Source: Piezodorus guildinii | Lineage: Eukaryota > Arthropoda > Insecta > Hemiptera > Pentatomidae | Length of the DNA: 64,000 nt | Direction: 5' to 3' | Assembly (NCBI GenBank): GCA_023052935.1 | Contig: CM041293.1 | Coordinates: forward strand, 151,279,474-151,343,473 | Part shown: one piece after another, positions 1-10,732 of the stretch | Numbering within the stretch: position 1 is the first letter of the stretch | Layout: every line of letters starts with the position of its first letter | Made by a program: the position numbers and the translations under genes | The notes under the pieces: model-generated | The model's database searches: none | What the model was told of the DNA's origin: nothing | Seen by the model: the letters and a program-made list of their open reading frames with translations, nothing else

Positions 1-240
1 CACCAGTATCGTTAGGGAAAATTTTAAATATAGCTTAAATTTTTGGTCCCAACCCTTGACTTTTATTCGGGCAGCTAAATAGTCTGGCCAAGTCAAGAAA
101 ATCATTAATAGAAATAATAATAATCATTGGTCAGTTTAGTATAAATTTAAATAAATGTTTAATATTCAATAGTCGATCGTGAAATGGATATGAAGAGATG
201 ATTCGGGTAGCTGTCAAAATAAATAAAGAATGTTTATTAT

Positions 241-279
241 CCAACGTTTCGACCCATGTTGTGGGTCTTCTTCGGGGTT
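241..279 (-). ncRNA. Hammerhead-like core, degenerate (family HH-a)
   Basis: Minus strand: CCGAAGA (consensus CUGANGA, U4 changed), extra A, stem II GACCC/GGGTC with loop ACAACAT, then GAAAC-GTT-GG. Same stem sequence as 20561-20602. Confidence 0.45.
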
Positions 280-299
280 TAAAAACGTGATACAGTAAA

Positions 300-1690
300 G
301 GTGTTTGATAATATTAGAAAAGAACATAAAAAATTATTAAAATTTAAACATAAGATATTTTAACTACAAAAAGTGTTTTGATGTAGAAAACACCATTCTT
401 TGCCTTCAAAATTCAATCCAATAACTACCGTCCAAGCGCAACGCACGATCCCACAACACAATCCTTCTACCAATCTCTTGGACTCAGACCAGTCTGTTGG
501 GCACGTAAAAACTTTTTAGAAATTCACTTTTCACTAGGCTTAACAATTTTACATGACCATTGGAGTCGCCAAGATGCTACAAAGTGTTGTTATACGTAAT
601 TCGCAAGGTATATTTTGATTTTTTTTTTAAATCATAGAGTGGAATGATTTTCACTTTGTCATTATGATCCTTATGCTTATGATACTTATATGGTCATTGT
701 ACTGATCGTTAGTCCAAGGGAACTTCAAGATTGTTATTTTGAGTAATTATATAAAAAGTAACGTGTAAAAAATACGCTGAAAATTAAAAAAAAAAAATTA
801 CATGTCACTTGAAAGCACTTACCTCTGCAAAAGAACGACTGAAGACAAGATCACGCCGGGGTCCCTTATATACGTGAGAACAGCAAACTTTTAAGTCGCT
901 AATTATATTCCATCAATAATGAATAGAATTTAAAGTAGTCTGAGTCATTTTAGTTTTCAGAATCCCAAGATGTTTTGACAAAGATATTTTAAAAAAGTAA
1001 AAATAAAACTTAATCTTTATGGGTCTTAAGAAGCAGACTACTCACATCATCTGCTTAATCTTCAATAGTTTTATCGATTTCACGGTTGAAGTAAGGCTAC
1101 AATTGGGTTTTGTGGGACGTTGATTTATTCCTCGGCACGAACCACAGCTCCGGAGTAAACAGGAACACGATTGAGATCAAAAATATTTTTCTCTTCAATC
1201 GTCCTTTAGATCAACGATTGTAGAGTTGGAATGTCCTTGGCAGATAACATTTGCCAGTGTACTTACTTTGCAAATGTTAGTGAGAAATACAAATAAAATA
1301 TTTCTTTAATTTAAGAATGGAGTGTAGGTATTAGTGATGAATGCTGTTCTCCAAAAACTTAATTTATTAATACATTCATTGGAAACCACATCCACAAATA
1401 TAATCAAATAGTAACATACGATTGTCGAGGGTTCTTTGAAGACCATTTCGTCGGGCACTTGGTATTAGTGATTTCGCAAATTGGATGTTACAGTTCCAGA
1501 TTCTATGAAGATGGTGAGAATGGTAATTTTTAGATAGTAAACTGGACAAGCGATCTCGCAACTTCTATTGTCCAATCGAACCATACGTTACTGAAAAGTA
1601 TGATTTTTTTGGGGTAAGGGGAGGGAGGAAAGTGAGGATGAGGGGGAGGATTCAACTCCATTCCAGCATTGTCCGCATTACTTTCGCGGA
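300..1690. other. No gene recognised
   Basis: A/T-rich, with only short ORFs that are not convincing. The left 300 bp include a hammerhead-like remnant. Confidence 0.6.
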
Positions 1691-1696
1691 TGACCA

Positions 1697-1995
1697 ATGC
1701 ATAATGACCCAGCTGCTGCATCCCAGACCCTTTTAAGCTCCACATCACAGCCATTGAGGCGTAATGTCAGATCAGGAAGAATCACAATAAATCCTAACTT
1801 ATCCCATCAAATGACCTTTACGCAAACCAATAACATACTGCATGCAGTATCCTTAGTAACATCCCACCTACCCCTGTAGAACAAATTCAATATTTAGGAC
1901 TCCATCTTGACAAGCCCTTACATGCAATCCTCATACAAGACTTAAACGACAAGAAACAGCTCGTAGAAACGATTGTTACAACACTTTTACCATTA
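1697..1995 (+). pseudogene. Jockey-like RT fragment, degenerate
   Basis: Aligns by eye with 30460-30760: NDPAAASQTL, SHQMTF, then a line matching EQIQYLGLHLDK. Frameshifts and deletions throughout. Confidence 0.65.
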
Positions 1996-2035
1996 TCACA
2001 CCCGTCTAGACATTTGGGGTCGATTTTCGGGGCTG

Positions 2036-2275
2036 TACTAATAGTACAGTAAAGTTAGGTTTGAACCCGAACATCAAAAAAATATAGCTTAAACGTGTCA
2101 TTAATTGTTCAGTACCCTTTCCTTATTAAGTGGTAAAAATTCACAGTTTTCCGCGTTCGAGTTTGTATGGGGAGAGGAATATCAGAAACAAAATGAATGT
2201 TTTTAGTTTTTTTAGAATATCTAAAAAAGTATTATCTTTATCGAAAACATCATGTTTCGGGTTCGGAAAACAGAA
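2036..2275 (+). repeat. Short interspersed repeat, copy 1 (inverted relative at 4085)
   Basis: Bounded by GAACCCGAACATC and CATGTTTCGGGTTCGG, imperfect terminal inverted repeats. Shares TTCAGTACCC...CTTATTAA and TCGATAAA-type segments with 4085-4290 in reverse. Confidence 0.5.
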
Positions 2276-2279
2276 CTTA

Positions 2280-3215
2280 CGTTGATCGTGCTGCTACCTA
2301 GCAGCCCTGAGTGGCCGAAAAAGAAAACTGAGATGTTGCAGGTTCTTGCTGGATGTGCCAAATCAATTTTGCTAGCTCCTGTGTTCTGTCCCTTGCAACA
2401 GCTATGGAGTAGAAGAAATTAAGAAGATCTCCTGGCCAAAGGGAGGAAGAGAAGGGTAGGTTCAAGATCAACATTCCACAGCCAGAGACAGTAACTTCAC
2501 CATCTCAGATTTCTACCATGCAGCCACTTAAATTAATTTACCCAGTTATATAATTGTTAATAGTTTCAATAGCTTACTAAACTAATCCGATTAACACCTG
2601 CCACCAAGTGTAAATGTAACATTTTTGTTTGTAATAGAAGTCTGTATCACCAGTGCTCAGTTGTTTAATTTCCATATAGGTCAAGCCTTCATTTACTTAG
2701 TTTTATATTTTCATACAGCCCATTTTTCTAAAAGGAGTGATCATCTTGACATTCAGTTGGAGGTGATTATCCAAAACACATCATTTTATACAAAATTTAA
2801 GTACTTTAAAATGAATTCAAAAGTGAACATCATTCAAATGTCTTCATTCGATTTATCTTTACGTTCATTTGTAGGATAACAATTTCGATGATATTTGACC
2901 AAGACATTTAGAATGGTGATACAATTTTTTAACAAAAAAAAAGTACTTTGAAAAGCGTTATCGTGGAAACTAAATGACATAAACAGAATCGATAAGGTTC
3001 TGCTTATTGCAATTATAATGTGCTCTTAAAATACATTGACTTTGTTTTCCCGTATGTACTTTGTTGATATGTATTTAGATATTGAGCCTTGAATGAAAAA
3101 AAAATCGAAAATTTTAGGTTAATTTTAGGGTGAAGTGAACTTCCGTGGGTCTTATCCTGAAATAGCTCAATTTATTTTGCTGAGACGCAATTGTGCAGTG
3201 AGTTTAAAAAAAAAT
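2280..3215. other. No gene recognised
   Basis: An 84-codon ORF (2625-2879) has no motif. Nothing else seen. Confidence 0.55.
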
Positions 3216-3216
3216 T

Positions 3217-3666
3217 ATTTTATTTATTATTTAAGTACTTTACAACTGTACTAAAGAATACAATAAGTAAATATGTAGAATGAATATAAAAAGTCATGAA
3301 AATGTCTTGAGAAAGAACCACCCAGTGGTAGCACTTCACTAAACTATTTTAATATAGTAGGTACCTAGGCCACCTTCTTTTCAGTCGCCTTGGAGGGTTA
3401 TTAGGGATATCTGAGGAAGATAAATTACGGACAAGTGGGTTGGTATGGGCAGGGAGTTTAGAATGAAAAGAGGAGTATCTATCACGGGCTATGTCTACAA
3501 CAAATGGGATGTTGAGGTCATTATGAAGGAGGTGATTTGTGACAAAATAAGGAACATTCAGGATTTTGCGAAGGATTTTGGATTGTAAGGACTGGATGCG
3601 ATTAAAAAATTTAAATATTTTATGAGTGTGGGGATAATATGTATATTTACACCACAATGAAGCCAA
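3217..3666 (-). pseudogene. Jockey-like RT C terminus and 3' UTR
   Basis: Open 105 codons at 3349-3666: RIQSLQSKILRKILNVPYF, LNIPFV and NPPRRLKRRWPRYLL, the characteristic end of this jockey family. The 3' UTR runs to an A/T-rich tail near 3217. A plus-strand A-run (3664-3680) abuts the 5' end. Confidence 0.8.
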
Positions 3667-4084
3667 AAAAAAAAAAAAAAGGAAATAATAATCTTATAAT
3701 TGGGTAGATTTTATAATTTTTAGTCTATGCCATGTAATAAAAAATAAAAATTACAATTCATCTATTGAATTGGAGTATATTCCTATCTGAATTTTCAACC
3801 TTAAATCGCCAGTGTATAGCGGCAATAATTAATTGTGTTTTGTAGTCATAGTTGAATGAGATTTGACTCGTATTTTAATTGTGATAGATCATATCTACGA
3901 TCAAAAATATTAAACAATTAAATTAAGTCTGGCAATCGCCCTAAAACACCCATATTTAATGGAATTGGAAGAAATGTTTACTAAATGTGGAAAACCCCCG
4001 AATATTAAACCTACATTATCTACGCAACCATTAATTTTAGAAAAAACATTTATATTACCACTTTTGAAGGTATTTTAAAGTTCT

Positions 4085-4290
4085 TTAATTTCGTAGAGAA
4101 TAATATTTTCGATAAAAAAAATACTTTTTGAAATATTCACAAAAAACTGAAAAATGAAAATCATTTTCTGATCCCTTCCCCCTACAAAACCCGAAGCGGG
4201 AACTTTGGGACTTTTTAACAGTTAATAAGGGAAGGGTACTCAACAATTTCTGAGATGTTTCAGCTTATTTTTGGATGTTCGGGTTTTGCC
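4085..4290 (-). repeat. Short interspersed repeat, copy 2
   Basis: Reverse-complement relative of 2036-2275; ends in GGATGTTCGGGTTTTGCC. Confidence 0.5.
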
Positions 4291-5082
4291 AACCCAAAAT
4301 CCTAAATGCCTCTTATTTCTTCACAAATAAAATCATCCATAGTGGTGAGGATGCAAATGACTTATTTGTCGCAGACCAATTCCGAAATAGATACATCTCT
4401 TTGAATTACATACTTCTTACCCAAACAATTCCTATAACCCTCCGATACGATTGAAAAAAAGATAGCCTTGAGACCTACTAATTTAAAGAAACATAGAAAT
4501 GCTACCCCTGGGTAGATTCATAACAAGACTTTTTCATGTCCTCCGTGCCCCTTATAATTTAACAGTTTAACTTTCTGTATATACATTTGTAAAAATCAAT
4601 GAAATATATTTTTAAAAAAAATTGTGAAGCGGAATCAAATACATTTTTTTCTCTGTAAGTTCGTTATGAAATATAATGGTTGTTTGTTTAATAACTATTG
4701 ACGCGAAATCTAAACTTGTTCCAACATTCAAAAATTCACCTTCACGCTTATTCAATGTCACAAATGTTGAAAACCAAATTTAAAAACTACGTCAGAGTCC
4801 GTGGAAAAACTATTTATTGCTTTGAGATTTTCTATAGAATTTCTTCTCAGTGACGCAAGGTATTTTGCATCTTTTACACAAATATCATTTAGAATGCCAA
4901 TGAACTTTTACTGCTAGGAAAATGATTTACAAAATAAAATGCAATGTGTACTTTTGTTTATATCGCGATAAGTAACATGTTACATTCAATTTTACTCACT
5001 TGTCTTCAACAATAAGGCTTATTTAAAAATTACATTAAATATATTTTGTTATGATATTTGATCTATTATAAGTATCAGAATT

Positions 5083-5319
5083 CTGTGGCGGTCGTGAATA
5101 AGTGGTAAAGTCAAAATCTTTCATTTTACAGGTGAGCGATTTAAACTTTACGTAGTACCCAATATAGAGTAATTAACATACAGCTTTCTTTCCACCTGAA
5201 ATTTCTTCCTCCAACAAATTTTTTTAACACGACGTGGTAGACGGTCTGAGGGAGCGATACGTGGAGTTACCTCATTTTTGATATAACTCGAGCTATCCAG
5301 TTTTTCACGACCGCCACAG
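5083..5319. mobile_element. 237-bp MITE with perfect 16-bp terminal inverted repeats
   Basis: CTGTGGCGGTCGTGAA at 5083-5098 and its exact complement TTCACGACCGCCACAG at 5304-5319, flanked by AATT on both sides (5079-5082, 5320-5323). No coding potential. The superfamily is not recognised. Confidence 0.8.
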
Positions 5320-5834
5320 AATTATCAAAGCAAAGTACGGATCTAGAAGCAGTGTTTGGACATTGACACGTCCGTGTTCCCATAACGCATAATATTCTGT
5401 AAATTATTCACAAGCTCCGATCATATATAATCTGAAAGTATCATAGAATTCTAAAGGACAAGCTACACACCTAATACTGTTTAGTCGAAGCTTTTGACTA
5501 TTTATGTTGAGATACTGCAATCTTCCTTGTCAGAATCGCTGAATATCCGAAAGTATCACACCGAAATTGATGAGCAGCTTCTTGAATGATAAACTTTGAA
5601 GTTGTAATTGATCAGTCGATAGGTGCCCAAAGCAAACAAAAAAAAAGTTTTTAGTTTCCTTGAAAACGGAATGTACACTGGCAGAAATGTTCTTGAGACT
5701 TTGTTTGATGTTCTTCGAGATCTATGGCTATCAAACTCAAATTATGAAATCTGGCGGTTTCCTTAAATCTATATTTGATATTTTAATACTTTGAGTTTAA
5801 TTTAAATTTCTAGGTTCCATTTACTGCCTCCCAC

Positions 5835-6568
5835 ACTCTTCAATCCCACATCTGAGACCTTGAAGTATGGTACCAGAATTTGAGGATTAAAATTAATTCT
5901 AATAAATCCCACTAAATAACCTTTACCCTTCGTCGTAAACCAACCCTTTGTCCGGCCCCACAGTATCCTTTAATGACACTCCACTAGCCCCTGTTGAATA
6001 GATTCGATACCTAGGACTTCGCCTTGACAAACGTATGACTTGACTTGACGTTTTCGACTACTTCAACACTTACTGGACAACCTTCCACTTAATTACAAAA
6101 GACTCATTTATATGACCATCATAAGACCGATATGGACTTACGGAGTAGAGATATGGGGCTCTACTAAACCATCAAATTCTTCTCGTATCCAATCCTTACA
6201 ATCCAAAATCTTTCGTAAAATCCTTAACGCTTCTTATGTCACGAATAAGCTCATCCGTAAAGACCTTAATATCCCATATGTTACTGAATTAGCCCGAACA
6301 AGGTATCAATCGTTCTATGAAAAACTCCATTTCCACTCTAATTCACTAGTTTCTAACCTATCATCCTCTTAGATTCCTGATAATCTTCCGAGGCGTCTGA
6401 AAAGAAGATGGTCCCTAGACCTTCTAGTTTAAAATATTTTTAGAGTGCTGCCGATGGGTGGCGTCTCTTCATGTATTTCATGTCAGTTTACTATGTCCAT
6501 ATTGCTTGTTGTATATCATAATACAGTTGTAAATATCAATAAATATGTTTAAATAAAAACAAAAAAAT
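5835..6568 (+). pseudogene. Jockey-like RT 3' part with tail
   Basis: Degenerate from motif 5 onward; open at 6112-6372 (TIIRPIWTYGVEIWGS, LQSKIFRKILNASY). It ends in a TATCAATAAATATG-type 3' UTR and an A-rich tail at about 6545-6568. Confidence 0.8.
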
Positions 6569-6854
6569 TCTTTGCCAATAGAAACTCTTTTTATTGTACG
6601 AAGTGGATGCTCACCAATTATTTTGGTTATGTCGAATAATAATCGACCTAAAAAAAAACTTCTTTCTTAAACCTTAAAGTATTCTATAAAAGTTTCTAAC
6701 TCTTCATCCTCATACAAGGCAGATACCACTAAATGCTCTAACTTTTCACATAGCTTTATAAGCTCATCTAAATGACTATCATTAGGCAAAGCCTTCAAAA
6801 AGGCAAACATGGACCTAGGGAGTTTAGCTCAAAATTTAAAATTAGAACAAAAAA

Positions 6855-7080
6855 AAACCCATCGAATTCTTCTCACATCCAATCCTTAAAATTCAAAATC
6901 CTTAGTAAAGTAAATTCATCAATGCTCCTTACTTTCTAACGCATAAACTCATCTATAATGACCGAATTGTTCCATTTGTTGCTGATTTTTCTTATCCCAC
7001 CCCTCATAATCCTCCGAGGATTCTGAAAAGAAGATGTCTGCGAGACCTTCTGTTTTAGAATATTTATTTGCCTATGGATA
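6855..7080 (+). pseudogene. Short jockey-like RT C-terminal fragment
   Basis: Matches the CATCGAATTCTTCTC...CCAATCCTTA region and the CCTCCGAGG...AAAAGAAGATG end of the family, with deletions. Confidence 0.65.
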
Positions 7081-7629
7081 GCAATATTTTTCATCCGATT
7101 GACTCCTGATTATTTCTACCGAATCTAAAAATATAATTTTAATTGGACCATATTTATTACAATGAGTCAGTTTGATTCTATGTTGAATTTAATCCATATT
7201 TCTAGAAACAATATATATACTTATGTATATTTTTTTATTATTTAAGACATTTCTTTGTTTGAAGATTAGTTTTTCTCCTTTTGATTACCTAGAAGAAGAG
7301 AAAGAATGGTGGAATGGAACTCTGCTTAGCAACGAAGAGATGAATAATTTCAAGTCAAGAATCAGAAATACTAGTTGAAGTTTCAAAATTTAATCGTATT
7401 TTAAATTGAGCATTAAAATATTTAGGATATTAGTTAGATAATAAACATTGTTACATTATTCATGACAGAACTTCATCTCATCTTCAAGTTATAGAATAAT
7501 ATTTAGGAATTAAGAACAGATAAAAGTACTTAGTTTAAACTTCTTATTTTGTTATAATATTCTAGTCTTTAATACTAGCTAATGTTAGGTCATAGTTAAT
7601 GCTTGATCTGAAATATCCTAACTGTTGAA

Positions 7630-8820
7630 TGTTGCTATTTGAGACATCCAGAAGTTTGTCATGGTAAGAAATGTTTTTGGTTTGTTTTGACCATTATGGA
7701 TGGTTTTATTGTTGTTGATAACTATTCACTAAGCACTATTATTCATTGATGACCGTGATCTTATTCTGCCAATAAAAGTTCTAAAACATTATTATTATTG
7801 TTTTTAATTCGCAACTGTGTTCCTGCGCATCCAGCGAATGTGATGTATTATTTTCCTCTTGACCAGAATTTTCAGTTAAAAAGATTTCTCGGCCATCGTC
7901 TTTTAAGTCTTCTTTGGGTCTCCCCTGGAAGAAACAAGTTGATTTGGATGGTGATGTGTCGAAGAATGAAATGTTTTATATTTGTCGTTAATTTAATAAT
8001 TTAATTTGTGTTATTGTGTATCGTGAGATTCGAAACATATCATGGTGCGTGAACAATTTTTTGTAAAATTTTGGGCTGAGCTGTTTGTATTTTGTTTGTG
8101 TGTACGTGTTTTGCAGAACTCTAAAGTTCTGCTCCGTATGTCCATATTGGTCTTAGTAGAATCGTGTATATTAGTAGTCCCTTGTTTCGGAAATTTAGCG
8201 GTGATCTGTTATCCAATAAATGTAAAAGTTGTTTGTAAAGTCTTGTTAATTCTTATCGCTTTATTTTCGTATGTAAGTTCCATGTTAGTCTTTTATCCAG
8301 ATATAGTCCGAGGTATTGTACGTAGGTTTTTGAAGGTACTGCATTGTTGTCGATTTTCACTGCTGCAAAAGTACCTTTTGCAAAAGCTCACATGTCTAGA
8401 TTTGGAGGCATTAATTTTTATTTTCCATTTATGAAACCACATTTCTTGGCCAAATATATGATTTTGTAATGAAATAGAAGCTATAGTGCAATCTTTGTGC
8501 GAAGAAAGAAGTTCTGTATCATCAGCAAACGTATAGATGGTGGTGCAAGGGTGCACAGGAATATCGGAAGTGTAAACAGAGTTGAGAAGAGGGCTCAGTA
8601 GGCTACTTGTGGCACACCAGGGTATTGAGGAAAAAAGAGAGATATAGAATAATCAATGGAAATACAGAAGAACCTGTCGAGAAAGAAAGAATGGAGAATT
8701 AGAAGATAAGTAGAAGGCAGGTGCGGTTTTATTTTGTGTAGTAGACCTTTGTGCCAAACATCATCAAACGCTTTTTCGATATCAAGAAAAATTGCTGAGA
8801 TATTATAATAATATTCTTTT
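7630..8820 (-). pseudogene. Second jockey-like LINE family, RT fragment and 3' UTR
   Basis: Minus strand reads, with frame changes, DIEKAFDDVWHKGLL, then PGVPQ, then YTFADD (inside 8293-8556), KWKIKINASKS, LLRPIWTYGAEL and RRLKRRWPRNLF with a stop near 7870. The order and spacing fit jockey RT motifs 2 to the C terminus. It is more diverged than the 30-kb family. The 3' UTR is ill defined and probably reaches about 7630. Confidence 0.75.
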
Positions 8821-8949
8821 TTCTCGAAAGGGTAGAGGTGGGGACTTTTGGGAGAATGTTTCTTTTAACGAGTTATAACAACTGGCAAAAAATCAGCTTG
8901 TATCAAGTTTTTTTCCGACATAAGGCCATTTTTTGATCTTCATTGCCAG

Positions 8950-9060
8950 GGCTATTATGGCTTCGTAAAAGACCCCGAGAACAATTATCTGAGCTCGAAT
9001 GGGAAGAAGGCAACGTATACCAGCTGTACAATGCTGCGCGATGTTCAGGATCCAAACTGA
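8950..9060 (+). other. Possible orphan terminal exon (36 codons plus stop)
   Basis: A pyrimidine-rich stretch and CATTGCCAG precede GGC TAT TAT GGC, open for 36 codons to TGA at 9058-9060: GYYGFVKDPENN, YLSSNGKKATYTS, then CTMLRDVQDPN. Codon use is less A/T-rich than the surroundings. It resembles a real exon, but I recognise neither the protein nor an upstream exon. Confidence 0.35.
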
Positions 9061-9706
9061 TGATCTGGGATAATATGGTTAGTATTTCTAAGATTTGGCC
9101 ACAGCCGATTAAAGAGAGACAGGCCGGTAAGAGGATGGGTTTTTTGATTTAGATATCATTTTGAATATAAACGATTTCTAAATGTCAGGAAAACTTATGG
9201 GGCAGAATATAGCATTGTATATGCACACGAGGAAGATAATGGAATTTTGTGTAAGAGATCTTGAAAGAAGAATGAAATTCTAAATCGTAAATGACAGATG
9301 GAGGGAAATATTCTGCCCAAACATATTTAAGATGAATTGAATTATGGCTGTTTGGATGTATAATAAAAGTTTTAATAATATCTTGATTGAATATTTATGC
9401 GTTTATTTCGTCAGTATTTTTCAGATATGGAATTGAGTAAGAAGTGGATAACAGTCTTTGAACTTTAGGAGAATTTCAATGATGGTCCGTAATCGTCTTT
9501 CAGTCGTAATGGAAAAAGATTTTGATAAATTTTGAACTTAGTTTCTTAGTCAGTTTGGAATAATAGGCTTTATATGCTTGGTGTCTAGTCCTAAGCTACT
9601 TTCTCTTCCTCTCCATTTTTCATTAATACGATAGAAATATGTTGTGGCATTGGCGGTTGATAATTGTTTTGTTTTTTTGAGTTTATGCTTGGAGATGGCT
9701 CAATAA

Positions 9707-9749
9707 TGCCCTGATGATGGCTCACAAGCTTGAGCCGAATCGTTGGCAA
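9707..9749 (+). ncRNA. Hammerhead-like core (family HH-b)
   Basis: Stem I TGCC/GGCA, CTGATGA, extra T, stem II GGCTC/GAGCC, then GAATC-GTT in place of GAAAC-GTT. An inverted relative lies at 38107-38151. Flanking homology extends about 60 bp on either side. Confidence 0.5.
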
Positions 9750-9960
9750 AATTAAAAATATTTAAAAAAAGTTGACTCCTGATTATTCCACCTATAATCT
9801 TTTTTTTTCAAGATCCGTGATACTATTTTTTTATTTGCTTCAATATATATATTGTAAAATTGATTTTTTAATCACAATCCTTGACCTTCAGGGAAACATT
9901 AAAAAAAAAAAAAAAATGCTCTGACCAGCTAAATTAGTGATTTAGTGGTATCTATGTTCA

Positions 9961-9966
9961 TTTATT
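9961..9966 (-). promoter_or_regulatory. Polyadenylation signal of the protease gene
   Basis: AATAAA on the minus strand, 35 nt downstream of the TAA stop. The predicted 3' UTR is therefore very short. A run of T on the minus strand follows about 45 nt later (9901-9916). Confidence 0.55.
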
Positions 9967-10000
9967 AACAGAAAAACTATTTTTTTTTTTGGGCATGGCG

Positions 10001-10080
10001 TTAACCCAGTTGAATGAAATGCTGCTTTAAGATGATGTCACATTCATCTTCTGGACAGGTTGTTCCGGCCTTTCCGCTTG
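10001..10080 (-). CDS. Protease exon 7: C-terminal tail and stop
   Basis: The acceptor is a run of nine T then CAG at 10081, followed by 80 bp open in the frame required by exon 6 and ending in TAA at 10003-10001. The tail adds about 25 residues including TCPEDEC (Cys280, Cys285). An AATAAA lies 35 nt past the stop. This is less certain than the catalytic exons because the tail is not part of the protease fold. Confidence 0.75.
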
Positions 10081-10682
10081 CTGAAAAAAAATTGAATTTT
10101 ATTATTTTTCAAGGAATACATTTAGATAGTATAATAAACAATATCTCAGTCTTTTAAAAACAATTGGAAGTCGGTTTCAGATCTAACTTACCTGTTTCGA
10201 CTTGAAGACACGAATAAGATATGACAAATGCGAATGTATTACATTTTAAAGCAATGAATGAACTTAATTAATTCCTTATTCTACATTTATCGAATAGATA
10301 AAAAAAACTCAGCCAAACTCGGAAAATTAAACGACTATATAAGATACTATGACCTAGCTTGCACATGACTCAGTATTGGACCGGTTTTTGCAGAAACCAC
10401 CTCATAAGCAAGGACTAATGTTGCATACATTCGTTTTTATGTTTCTAAACATTATATTTTTGCGTAAAAAAGTTAGTTCAGGTGCAGTCAAAAGAACACA
10501 CAACTAAGATATAAACTTAATAAACAGGTGCCAACGTTTCGGCCTAAATTATGGGCCCTCTTCAGGTCTATAAAAATAAAAGATAACAACCAGATGTAGA
10601 ATACGAAATAAAGATGATAAGTAAAAGAAATATAAAGATAATAAAAACAAAGTAAAATGAAGGTAATGACAAAAGACAAACA

Positions 10683-10732
<50 letters not shown>

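Noticed and set aside
8042..8434. 130-codon ORF with a membrane-protein look
   Set aside because: It is the antisense of a jockey-like RT fragment; the minus strand carries LLRPIWTYGAEL in the same interval.
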